DNA from: Holophagaceae bacterium UBA692
GTDB taxonomy: Bacteria; Acidobacteriota; Holophagae; Holophagales; Holophagaceae
Assembly: GCA_002297665.1 (NCBI GenBank)
Contig: DBMS01000008.1
Span: forward strand, 172 to 13,948
Direction of reading: 5' to 3'
DNA: 13,777 bases
The translations under genes and the position numbers were made by a program. Below are positions 7,015 through 13,777 of this stretch, in pieces. The notes under the pieces are model-generated. The model did no database searches, was not told the origin of the DNA, and saw nothing but the letters and a program-made list of their open reading frames with translations. Every line of letters starts with the position of its first letter. Positions within the stretch are counted from its first letter, which is position 1.

Positions 7015-7301
7015 AGCTGGTCTGCACGCCTGAATTCGTGAGGGAGGCCTTGGCCCTGGCGGGTCCCATCCGTGCCGGGGTCTCCAAGATGCTGCGGATC
7101 GCGGGCGACCTGGGCTTCAGTCAACTGCTCAACCACCAGGGGCTTCACCTGGAGAAATTGAGCGGGCGGGTGGACCCGGCCACCGGGAGCCCGCTCTATT
7201 CGCTCAGGGCGACCCGGGCCGCCCGGGTCATCGCCCTCCTGGACGGGGACATTCTCGTTCTCCTTTCGGTGGAAGCGGACCACGACAAGGCCTACCCCTG
7301 A
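7011..7301 (+). CDS. RelE/ParE-superfamily toxin
   Basis: The 96-residue protein has the ending seen in many RelE/HigB-like toxins: GLHLEKLSG (44-52), YSLRATRAARVIALLDGD (63-80) and VEADHDKAYP (87-96), with a conserved-looking arginine (R66 or R69), H91 and Y95 as candidate active residues. RelE-type toxins cleave mRNA at the ribosome; ParE relatives act on gyrase, and the sequence alone does not decide between them. Its ATG overlaps the antitoxin stop (ATGA), so it depends on translation of the antitoxin. The pairing with an AbrB-type antitoxin instead of the more usual RelB or HTH partner is a known but less common arrangement. The cassette lies between repeats and next to a gene remnant, suggesting acquisition. 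Confidence 0.8.
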   Translation: MKLVCTPEFVREALALAGPIRAGVSKMLRIAGDLGFSQLLNHQGLHLEKLSGRVDPATGSPLYSLRATRAARVIALLDGDILVLLSVEADHDKAYP

Positions 7302-7303
7302 AG

Positions 7304-7323
7304 GAAACCCCCACCTGGGTTTC
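7304..7323 (+). other. Inverted repeat just after the toxin gene
   Basis: GAAACCC (7304-7310) and GGGTTTC (7317-7323) pair perfectly over 7 bp with a 6-nt loop, starting 3 nt after the toxin stop. It has no T-tract and so is a weak terminator at most. The right arm lies inside the S41 remnant, so it may have arisen at the junction. Confidence 0.45.
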
Positions 7324-7371
7324 ACGGGCCGGGAGGTGCTGAAGCACGACAACTCGCGCCACCACGTCTGA
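7312..7371 (+). pseudogene. Remnant of the 3' end of an S41-like peptidase paralog
   Basis: Read in frame these 60 nt encode HLGFTGREVLKHDNSRHHV and a stop. The intact paralog at 9647-9701 encodes HLGFTGMKVLKHDGTRHHG. The first 55 nt match at about 80% (11 differences by my hand alignment). The remnant then joins a TGA and the same downstream sequence as the paralog, so about 100 nt coding for the last part of the protein has been lost internally, as has everything upstream. Homology stops abruptly on the left at 7312, ten nt after the toxin stop. I read it as what is left of a tandem duplicate of the following gene. Confidence 0.75.
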
Positions 7372-7474
7372 CCACCCCGAAATGGGATCCACAAGCCTCC
7401 GTCCCCTGTGGACAGGGGCCGAACCCCAAAAAACTTCCGTTCGCCCTCGCGAAAATCCAGCCCCAGCCTTCCAC
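7369..7474 (+). repeat. Downstream repeat, copy A (paired with 9803-9909)
   Basis: Beginning with the TGA of the remnant, 106 nt align with 107 nt after the S41-like gene with about 12 mismatches and one gap. A block of 28 nt (about 7432-7459) is identical in both and includes the small inverted repeat TTCGC-CCTC-GCGAA (7440-7453). Copy A alone also holds CCCCTGT-GG-ACAGGGG (7403-7418). It ends where the second 27-bp hairpin repeat starts. Confidence 0.85.
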
Positions 7475-7475
7475 A

Positions 7476-7502
7476 GGGCGGGGGCCGGGAAACCGGCCCC
7501 TT
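7476..7502 (+). repeat. 27-bp direct repeat, copy 2 (hairpin without T-tract)
   Basis: It is an exact second copy of 6660-6686. The hairpin GGGGCCGG-GAAA-CCGGCCCC lies at 7481-7500, but is followed by TTCCTGTT, not by seven T residues, so it should terminate poorly. It lies 50 nt before the S41-like gene start. Confidence 0.85.
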
Positions 7503-7551
7503 CCTGTTCGCACCTTGCAGGTAGGATGGTCATATCCCGCCTGGAGATCCC

Positions 7552-9805
7552 ATGAAGCCGACCCTGTTCAGCGTCGCTCTGTCCCTGCCGGTCCTGGCCC
7601 AGGCGCCGCCGCCGGCGCTGCGCAATCCCGCCTTCCTTGAAGGCGCCCCCGGCGAGCTCCCCAAGGGATGGTTCTTCCCCAAGGCCAGCGCCGACGCGGG
7701 CTTCCACGCCGGGATCGAGGAGGACCCGTCCCTCCCCGGGGGGCGGTGCGTGGCGATCCGCCGGGAGGCGGGCTCCGGGGCCTTCGGGAACCTGATGCAG
7801 GAGGTGGACGCGGCGCCCTTCCGGGGCAAGCGGATCCGGCTGCGCACCCGGCTTCGGGTGGAATCGGAGGCGGGGGGCGTGGGGCAGGCCTGGCTGCGGG
7901 TGGACCGGGAAGACGGGTCCATGGGGTTCTTCGACAACATGCATGACCGGGTGGTGACCGCCTCCGCGTGGACGGAGGGGACGATCGTGGGGGATGTGGC
8001 TCCGAACGCGAAGACCGTCAATGTCGGCGCCTTCCTCCTGGGCGACCGCGGCGTCCTCCGGGTGGCGCCCTTTACCCTGGAGATCCTGGGCGACACGCCC
8101 GTGGTCCGCCCGCAGCCCGCCCGGGCCCTCACGGAGCGGGGCCTGGCGAACCTGGCGGCCTTCACCCGGGCCCTGGGCTACATCCGGTTCTTCCACCCCT
8201 CCGACGCGGCCGCCTCCGCGAACTGGGACCGGCTCGCCATCCAGGGAGCGCGCGCCGCGGAGGGCGCCACGTCCGCGGCGGACCTCTCCTCGCGGCTGCA
8301 GAAGTTCTTCCTGCCCTGGGCTCCCACGGCGCGGCTTCCTGCTCCCCGGCGCCGCGCCGGCCCCGGTGAAGGCTCCCGCCGGGGCCACCCAGGCCGTGCG
8401 GTGGGTCCACACGGGCTTCGGGCAGGGCGGGAGTAACGGCCCGTACCACAGCGAACGGCAACACCTGCCCCTGGCCGAGGCGAAGGCCCAGGGCTGGGAC
8501 GACCCGGCCCGGGGCCGGGTCCTGGCCCTGGGGGCCGGCGTCCGGCTCGTGCTGCCCACGGTGTGCTATGCGGACGCCGGCGGCGCCACCTTCCGGGGCG
8601 CGGTGACCGCCGTTCCCAGGACCCACATGCCCGAACCCACCGTGGGCGCGGGTGACGGCAATGACCGAGGCACCCGGCTGGGGGGCGTGGCCCTGGCATG
8701 GGGGGTGTTCCGCCACTTCTACCCCTACTTCGACGTGGCCGGCGGCTCCTGGGACGCCGAACTGCCCCGGGCCCTGGCCGCGGCGGCGCTGGATCCGGAC
8801 GCGGAGGCCTTCACCCGCACCCTGGGCCGGCTCACCGCGGCCCTCAAGGATGGGCACATCCATGTGGAGGGCCCCGGCAGCGACGTGGCCTGCCCCGCCC
8901 TGGCGCTGGAGATGATCGACGGCTGGCCCGTGGTGAAGGCCGCGGGGGAGGGGGCCAAGGCGGTCCCCGCCGGGAGCCGGATCCTCACCGTGGACGGGGA
9001 GCCCGCGGGCAGGCGCATCAAGCGCCTGGCCGCGGAGATCTCGTCGGCTTCCAACGGCTGGCTGGACCGCCAGGTCTGCCGGGCGTTCCTGGCCGGCCCC
9101 CAGGGCCAGCCCGCCCGGATCACCTACGCCACCGCCGGGGGCGTGGCCGGGGAGGCCTCGCTGGTCCGGGACGCGACCCCCTGGACGCTTCCCCCCGGAC
9201 CGCTGCCGCCCAAGACGGGCGAGTTGCGCCCCGGGATCTGGTATGTGGACCTGGACCGGGCCACGAATCCGGAGCTCCAGGCCGCCTTGCCCAGCCTGGC
9301 TGCGGCCAAGGGCGTGATCTTCGACCTGCGGGGCTACCCGAAGGTGAGCCCGGGCTTCCTCCAGCACCTCACGGACAAGCCCCTTTCCAGCGCCCGGTGG
9401 AACATTCCCGTCGTCACCCTCCCCGACGGCGAGGGCTGGGCCTGGAACACCGGCGGCCGGTGGGAGCTGGAGCCCAAGGCCCCCCGCATCAAGGGCAAGG
9501 TGGTCTTCCTCACCGGGGGCGGGGCCATCAGCTACGCGGAATCCTGCCTGGGCATCGTGGAGGCCTACAAGCTGGGCGAGATCGTGGGCGCCCCCACCGC
9601 GGGCACCAACGGCAACGTCTGCGGCCTCACCCTCCCGGGCGGCTACCACCTGGGCTTCACCGGCATGAAGGTGCTCAAGCACGACGGCACCCGGCACCAC
9701 GGAGTGGGCATCCTGCCCACGGTTCGCGTTCAGCCCACCCGGGAGGGGCTCGCCGCGGGCCTGGACGAAGTGCTGGAGAAGGGCCTGGAACTCATGGTCC
9801 CCTGA
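7552..9805 (+). pseudogene. Exported S41-like peptidase, interrupted by a frameshift
   Basis: Two overlapping frames together encode one protein of about 750 residues. The first part (7552-8334) has a signal peptide (VALSLPVLAQA), a jelly-roll, carbohydrate-binding-like domain (NPAFLEGAPGELPKGWFF to VAPFTLEILGD), and the RALGYIRFFHP segment typical of S41-like proteins. After PTAR near 8334 the sense continues one base on, from 8336 (FLLPGAAPAPV), to the stop at 9803-9805. That part holds a second HFYPYFDV segment, an interrupted PDZ-like region, FDLRGYP, and GGGAISYAES, whose serine at 9530-9532 is the likely nucleophile, then GAPTAGTNGNV. Without the shift the first frame stops at 8434-8436, before any catalytic residue. 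GGAG lies 5 nt before the ATG. Either a genuine pseudogene or a sequencing error; the second half has no evident start of its own. S41 enzymes cut proteins near C-termini. Confidence 0.78.
8329..8338 (+). other. Probable frameshift site in the S41-like gene
   Basis: The upstream frame makes sense through T-A-R (8326-8334) and the downstream frame from F-L-L-P-G (8336 on). Skipping one base, for instance C8335, joins them. No long homopolymer or slippery heptamer is present, so programmed frameshifting is unlikely. Confidence 0.65.
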
Positions 9806-9909
9806 CCACCCCGAAATGTGATCCACAAGCCGCCGTCCCCGGTGGATAATGGCCGGACCCCTTGGAACTTCCGTTCGCCCTCGCGAAAATCCAACCCCAG
9901 CCCTTCCAC
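9803..9909 (+). repeat. Downstream repeat, copy B (paired with 7369-7474)
   Basis: It begins with the stop codon of the S41-like gene and ends 11 nt before the M1 aminopeptidase start, filling almost all of that intergenic gap. It keeps the inverted repeat TTCGC-CCTC-GCGAA (9874-9887) but differs from copy A around 9843-9850, where it reads GATAAT. Confidence 0.85.
9822..9850 (+). promoter_or_regulatory. Candidate promoter for the M1 aminopeptidase/OPT transporter operon
   Basis: TCCACA (9822-9827) and GATAAT (9845-9850) are 17 nt apart and match the sigma-70 hexamers at four and five of six positions. Copy A of the repeat has GACAGG at the corresponding -10 position, so only this copy looks promoter-like. 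The leader would be about 64 nt. Confidence 0.35.
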
Positions 9910-9920
9910 GAGGAACGTCC

Positions 9921-11696
9921 ATGCCCCGCCTGGATCCCCATTCGTACTACGACGACCTCCAGCCGCGCACCGAGCGCTGGCACCTGCGCTTCATGGTGGA
10001 CTTCGACCGCAGGGTCCTCAACGGCGAGGCCACGCTGGTCTTCACGGGAACCTCGGGGGGAACCCTGGACCTGGACACCAAGGGCCTGACCATCTTCCGG
10101 GCCTGGGTGCCGGCGCTGGACCAGGACGTGCCCTTCGCGCTGGGCGAGGAGGATCCCATCCTGGGCCGCCGCCTGCGCCTGGAGGTGCCCGCGGGCGCGG
10201 GCGCCGTGGTCATCGCCTACGAGACCAGCCCCGAGGCCATCGGGCTCCAGTGGCTGGAGCCGGCCCAGACCGAGGGCGGCAGGCACCCCTTCCTCTTCAG
10301 CCAGTGCCAGGCCATCCACGCGCGCACCCTGGTGCCCTGCCAGGACTCGGCCTTCGCCCGGGTCAGCTACGACGCCGAGGTGGTGGTGCCCGGGGAGCTG
10401 TCGGCGGTGATGTCCGCCGGGCCCGCCTGGGACGGCGCCGGCGAGGTTCCCGGCACCCGCGTCTTCCGCTTCTCCATGCCCCAGCCCATCCCTCCCTACC
10501 TGCTGGCCCTGGCCGTGGGCGAGCTGGAGAGCCGCGACCTGAGCCCCCGGGCCCGGGTGTGGGCCGAGCCGGCCACCATCGAGAAGGCCGCCTGGGAATT
10601 CGCCGGCGTGGAGGACATGATCGTGCGGGCCGAGGGGCTCTTCGGGCCCTACGACTGGGACCGCTACGACATGCTCGTGCTGCCCCCCTCCTTCCCCTAC
10701 GGCGGGATGGAGAACCCCCGCATGACCTTCCTCACGCCCACGCTCCTGGCCGGGGACCGCTCCCTGGTGGACGTGGTGGCCCACGAACTGGCCCACAGCT
10801 GGACCGGGAACCTCGTCACCAACGCCACCGCCGAGCACTTCTGGCTCAACGAGGGCTTCACCGTGTGGGCCGAGCGCCGCATCCTCGAGGCCATCCGCGG
10901 CCCCGAGGCCGCAGCCATGGGCTGGGCCATCGGCCAGAAGGCCCTGGACGAGTCCCTGGCGCGGTTCAAGGACAAGCCGGAGCTCACCGTGCTGCGCACC
11001 CGCCTCGAGGGCGTGGACCCCGACGACGCCTTCTCCAGCATCCCCTACGAGAAGGGCGCGCGCCTGGTGGCGCTGCTTGAGGCCGACCTGGGCCGGCCCG
11101 CCATGGACGCCTTCGTGCTGGCCTACATGAAGCGCTTCCGCTTCACCTCCATCACCACCGAGATGTTCTGCGCCTTCGCCGAGGAGATGCACCCGGGACT
11201 CCTGGTCCGGGTGGACGCCGACGCGTGGCTCCACCGCCCCGGCATGCCCGCCAACGCCCCCGTGTTCCGCTCCGCGGCCCTGGAGGCCCTCGAGGCCCAG
11301 GGCAGGGCCTGCGCGCGGCCCGCCAAGGCGGTCATGGACGCCTGGAGCCCCACGGAGCTGCTGGTCTACCTCCAGAACCTGCCCCGCGCCCTGCCCACAG
11401 CCGACTGCGAATGGCTGGACCGGACCCTGGGCCTCACCGGCCGGGGCAACTACGAGATCCTGGTGGAGTGGCTCACGGTCGCCGCCGGGTCCGCATACGA
11501 GCCCGCCTTCCCCCGCATCCGCGAGGTCCTCCTCCGGGTGGGCCGCATGAAGTATCTCCGGCCGCTGTACTCCGCGCTGGGCGCCACCCCCGCCACGCGA
11601 GCCCTGGCCAGGGAGATCTTCGCCCAGGCCTCCAAGGGCTACCACGGCCTTTCGCGCCGGGTCGTCCAGGGCGTCCTCGACAAGCATCCCGCCTGA
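9921..11696 (+). CDS. M1-family aminopeptidase, leukotriene-A4-hydrolase-like
   Basis: The 591-residue protein has the order and length of LTA4H-type M1 enzymes (about 610): an N-terminal beta-domain, the substrate-binding GGMEN (261-265), the zinc motif HELAH (288-292) with E311 as third ligand (spacing HEXXH-X18-E), and PYEKG with Y376, which matches the catalytic tyrosine Y383 of human LTA4H. E289 is the general base. The C-terminal part (about 450-591) is helical, as in the family. These enzymes remove N-terminal residues from peptides. The tyrosine matching human Y378 is phenylalanine (F371). No signal peptide is seen, so it is probably cytoplasmic. ATG 9921 has GAGGAA 5 nt upstream; an upstream in-frame ATG at 9849 would translate the repeat. 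The OPT transporter gene begins 17 nt after its stop, suggesting import and cleavage of peptides as one unit. Confidence 0.92.
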   Translation: MPRLDPHSYYDDLQPRTERWHLRFMVDFDRRVLNGEATLVFTGTSGGTLDLDTKGLTIFRAWVPALDQDVPFALGEEDPILGRRLRLEVPAGAGAVVIAYETSPEAIGLQWLEPAQTEGGRHPFLFSQCQAIHARTLVPCQDSAFARVSYDAEVVVPGELSAVMSAGPAWDGAGEVPGTRVFRFSMPQPIPPYLLALAVGELESRDLSPRARVWAEPATIEKAAWEFAGVEDMIVRAEGLFGPYDWDRYDMLVLPPSFPYGGMENPRMTFLTPTLLAGDRSLVDVVAHELAHSWTGNLVTNATAEHFWLNEGFTVWAERRILEAIRGPEAAAMGWAIGQKALDESLARFKDKPELTVLRTRLEGVDPDDAFSSIPYEKGARLVALLEADLGRPAMDAFVLAYMKRFRFTSITTEMFCAFAEEMHPGLLVRVDADAWLHRPGMPANAPVFRSAALEALEAQGRACARPAKAVMDAWSPTELLVYLQNLPRALPTADCEWLDRTLGLTGRGNYEILVEWLTVAAGSAYEPAFPRIREVLLRVGRMKYLRPLYSALGATPATRALAREIFAQASKGYHGLSRRVVQGVLDKHPA

Positions 11697-11713
11697 CCAT
11701 CCAAGGAGAACCG

Positions 11714-13741
11714 ATGTCCGATGCCACTGAATCGACACCCATCAAGGGGCTGCCGGAGAACTACCGGCGCGTCCTGGAACCCGGGGAGGACTACGTCCCG
11801 CTGGTGCCCCAGGACGGCGTGCTTGAGGTCACCACCCGGAGCGTGATGTACGGGATGCTGTTTTGCGCCATCTTCTCCATGGCCGCGGCCTACCTGGCGC
11901 TGCGGGTGGGGCAGGGCATCGAGGCGGCCATCCCCATCAGCATCCTGGCCATCGGCATCTCCCGGTTCTACCTTCGCCGCAGCACGATCCTGGAGAACGT
12001 GATCATCACCAGCATCGGCGCCAACTCCGGCCACGTGGTGGCGGGCGCGGTGTTCACCATCCCCGCGCTCTACATGCTCGCGGCCGTCCCCGGCTCCAAC
12101 GTGCCCTACCCGCAGCTGTGGCAGGTGGTCATCGTCTCCTTCCTGGGCGGGTGCCTGGGCATCCTGTTCCTCATCCCCCTGCGCCACAACTTCATGGTGG
12201 ACAACCACGGCGTGTTCCCCTGGCCCGAGGCCACCGCCACCGCCGAGATCCTCGCCAGCGGCGAGAGCGTGGGCAACCAGGCCAAGATCCTGGCCGGCTC
12301 CGCCGCGCTGGGCATGCTCTACGACGGCGCCTCCTCGATGTTCCGGGCCATGTCCGAGACCATCACCCTGCGGCACGCGTACGTGGGCGCCAAGCTCCGC
12401 GAGCAGTTCATGGCCTTCAACATGCTCAACAGCGCGGCCACCATGTCCATCGGCTACATCATCGGGCTGCGCTATTCGGCCGTCATCGCCGCCGGCAGCA
12501 TCCTCTCCACCTTCGTTCTGGTGCCCATGATCCACGCCATCGGCCAGCACGTGCCCGGGGCCCTGCCGCCGGGAACGATCCCCATCGCCCAGATGGCCCC
12601 GGAGATGATCTTCAAGAACTACGTGCGCATCATGGGCATCGGCGCCATCGCCGGTGCGGGCATCATGGGCGTCCTGGCCGGCATGCCCGCCATGATCAAG
12701 TCCATCGGCAAGAACATCGCCGGCCTGCGCAGCACCGAGAAGGCGGAGGTCTCCAGCCACGTCCCCCGTCCCGCGCGCACCCTGCCCAACTCCTTCGTGG
12801 GGGTGGGCCTGCTCATCTTCTGCCTGTGCTCCTTCCTCTTCTTCTCCTTCGGCGTGGGCATGAAGGGGGCCTTCTTCGCGGCGTTCGTCGGCACCATCGT
12901 CGTCATGGTCATCGCGTTCCTCTTCGCGCCCGTGGCCGCCCGCGCCATCGCCACCATCGGCACCAACCCCATCAGCGGCATGACGATGCTCACCCTCATC
13001 ATCACGGGCCTCGTGATGCTCAAGCTGGGTTTCGGCGGCGGCCTGGGCATGTTCATCACCCTGATGGTGGGCGGCGTCGTGTGCACGGCCCTGTCCGCCA
13101 GCGGCGCCTTCGCCACGGACCTGAAGATCGGCCACTGGATCGGCGCCACCCCCGCCCGGCAGATGTGGCTGAAGTTCCTGGGCACCTTCGTGGCCGCGCT
13201 GTTCACGGGCCTGGCCATGTGGATCATGAGCAAGCAGGGCTTCGGCACCGCCGCCGTGCCCGCGCCCCAGGCCAGCGCCATGCGCGAGATCCTGGACGGC
13301 ATCTTCGGCACCACCGCCATGCCCCTGCGCTGGTTCCTGTTCTCCCTGGGCGTGGTGCTCAGCCTCGTGCTGCGCATGGTGGAGCTGCCGGCCCTGGGCT
13401 TCGCGCTGGGCATGTACCTCCCCATCGAGGTGAACACGCCCCTCTTCCTGGGCGGCGTCATCAGCTGGATCGTCAACCGCAAGCGCGAGGGCGACACCGA
13501 CGGCCTCGCCAAGGCCCGGGAGAACCGCGGCATCCTGGTGGCCAGCGGCCTCATGGCCGGCGGCGGCATCGTCGGCGTCATCGCCAGCGCCTTCAAGATC
13601 AAGTGGCCCGAGGGCTTCCCCATCCTCAGCGCGGCCTCCGCGGAAGGGGCCCTGGGCGAGTGGCTGGCCATCGCGGCCATGACGGCGCTCTGCGTCTTCG
13701 TGGTGATCTACAGCCGCGCCGCGAAGCCCGCGGAGGACTAG
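11714..13741 (+). CDS. OPT-family oligopeptide transporter
   Basis: The 675-residue product is a polytopic inner-membrane protein of the OPT family, which imports peptides or metal chelates, usually driven by protons. After a soluble start (about 1-42) many hydrophobic segments follow, roughly 14-16 by eye. Diagnostic stretches include the first membrane pair around VMYGMLFCAIFSMAAAYLAL (45-64), IGANSGHVVAGAVFTIP (101-117), and VFPWPEATATAEIL (167-180), the P-W-P-E-A signature of bacterial members. The length fits bacterial OPT proteins (about 600-700). ATG 11714 is chosen because AAGGAG lies 5 nt upstream; longer upstream readings would overlap the aminopeptidase. Being 17 nt behind an aminopeptidase gene argues for peptide rather than siderophore uptake, but this is contextual. 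No terminator is visible in the remaining 36 nt. Confidence 0.92.
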   Translation: MSDATESTPIKGLPENYRRVLEPGEDYVPLVPQDGVLEVTTRSVMYGMLFCAIFSMAAAYLALRVGQGIEAAIPISILAIGISRFYLRRSTILENVIITSIGANSGHVVAGAVFTIPALYMLAAVPGSNVPYPQLWQVVIVSFLGGCLGILFLIPLRHNFMVDNHGVFPWPEATATAEILASGESVGNQAKILAGSAALGMLYDGASSMFRAMSETITLRHAYVGAKLREQFMAFNMLNSAATMSIGYIIGLRYSAVIAAGSILSTFVLVPMIHAIGQHVPGALPPGTIPIAQMAPEMIFKNYVRIMGIGAIAGAGIMGVLAGMPAMIKSIGKNIAGLRSTEKAEVSSHVPRPARTLPNSFVGVGLLIFCLCSFLFFSFGVGMKGAFFAAFVGTIVVMVIAFLFAPVAARAIATIGTNPISGMTMLTLIITGLVMLKLGFGGGLGMFITLMVGGVVCTALSASGAFATDLKIGHWIGATPARQMWLKFLGTFVAALFTGLAMWIMSKQGFGTAAVPAPQASAMREILDGIFGTTAMPLRWFLFSLGVVLSLVLRMVELPALGFALGMYLPIEVNTPLFLGGVISWIVNRKREGDTDGLAKARENRGILVASGLMAGGGIVGVIASAFKIKWPEGFPILSAASAEGALGEWLAIAAMTALCVFVVIYSRAAKPAED

Positions 13742-13777
13742 CCCCCGACCTTCCTGGATATCCGGCACGGCCCGCGG

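Noticed and set aside
4932..7394. Very long open frame on the minus strand (about 820 codons)
   Set aside because: It lies opposite the dipeptidase and toxin-antitoxin genes, its translation is a low-complexity Gly/Val/His/Ala-rich string with no domain, and it runs through a terminator. It is a by-product of GC-rich codon use.
6660..7502. Insertion sequence ends or a CRISPR-like array
   Set aside because: The two 27-bp repeats are direct, only two, 816 bp apart, each an internal hairpin, and there is no transposase or regularly spaced repeat series.
8320..8345. Programmed ribosomal frameshift in the S41-like gene
   Set aside because: There is no slippery heptamer or strong following pseudoknot signal evident, and the family is not known for recoding; mutation or sequencing error is simpler.
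7994..9805. Second half of the S41-like gene as an independent gene starting at 7994
   Set aside because: The frame from 7994 to about 8335 is Arg/Pro/Ser-rich nonsense overlapping good coding sequence in the other frame, and no ribosome site supports a start there.
8162..9922. Long minus-strand frame opposite the S41-like gene, sharing peptide-like strings with one near 7322-7513
   Set aside because: The shared strings come from the DNA repeat copies A and B read in reverse, not from a conserved protein.
11639..13768. 709-codon minus-strand open frame opposite the OPT gene
   Set aside because: The translation is an Asp/His/Gly/Ala-rich string without any family resemblance, while the plus strand encodes a clear OPT transporter.

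Overview
The window is 13.8 kb of very GC-rich bacterial DNA, tightly packed, with nearly every gene carrying a good Shine-Dalgarno site about 5 nt before its start. The gene mix (several exported peptidases, an OPT-type peptide transporter, a DUF4136 lipoprotein, an AbrB/RelE-like toxin-antitoxin pair, a FabG) and the base composition would suit a soil or sediment member of the Acidobacteriota, perhaps Holophagae. That is inference from style and gene content; no rRNA or marker gene is present to prove it.

Layout. Positions 1-1959 are read leftward: fabG (1959-1207) is followed after 87 nt by the start of a large adenylation-domain protein (GTG at 1119) that runs off the left edge and looks like a Pls/PosA-type non-ribosomal peptide synthetase with a basic-residue-like pocket. 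From a short divergent gap, a rightward pair follows: an exported M28 zinc peptidase with a C-terminal FN3-like domain (2046-3371) and a DUF4136 lipoprotein (3422-3967). A leftward alpha/beta hydrolase (4889-3951) overlaps the lipoprotein gene tail-to-tail by 17 nt and has glycine where the serine nucleophile is expected. Divergent from it is an exported C69 (PepD-like) dipeptidase (5013-6644), closed by a textbook intrinsic terminator.

The middle, 6660-7551, is the most unusual stretch. An AbrB-type antitoxin and a RelE/ParE-like toxin (ATGA overlap, own promoter with an operator-like palindrome) lie between two 27-bp direct copies of the terminator hairpin. Immediately after the toxin stop lies a 20-codon remnant of the 3' end of an S41-peptidase paralog plus about 106 bp of downstream DNA. 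Both are found again, about 80% and 88% identical, at the 3' end of the next gene. That next gene (7552-9805) is an exported S41-like peptidase broken by one frameshift near 8335. Then come an LTA4-hydrolase-like M1 aminopeptidase (9921-11696) and, 17 nt later, an OPT oligopeptide transporter (11714-13741), apparently one operon.

Taken together, four peptidase genes of different classes (M28, C69, S41, M1) and a peptide transporter within 11.7 kb suggest a locus for breaking down and importing peptides, scarred by duplication, a frameshift and insertion of a toxin-antitoxin cassette. No tRNA, rRNA, CRISPR array or transposase gene was found.
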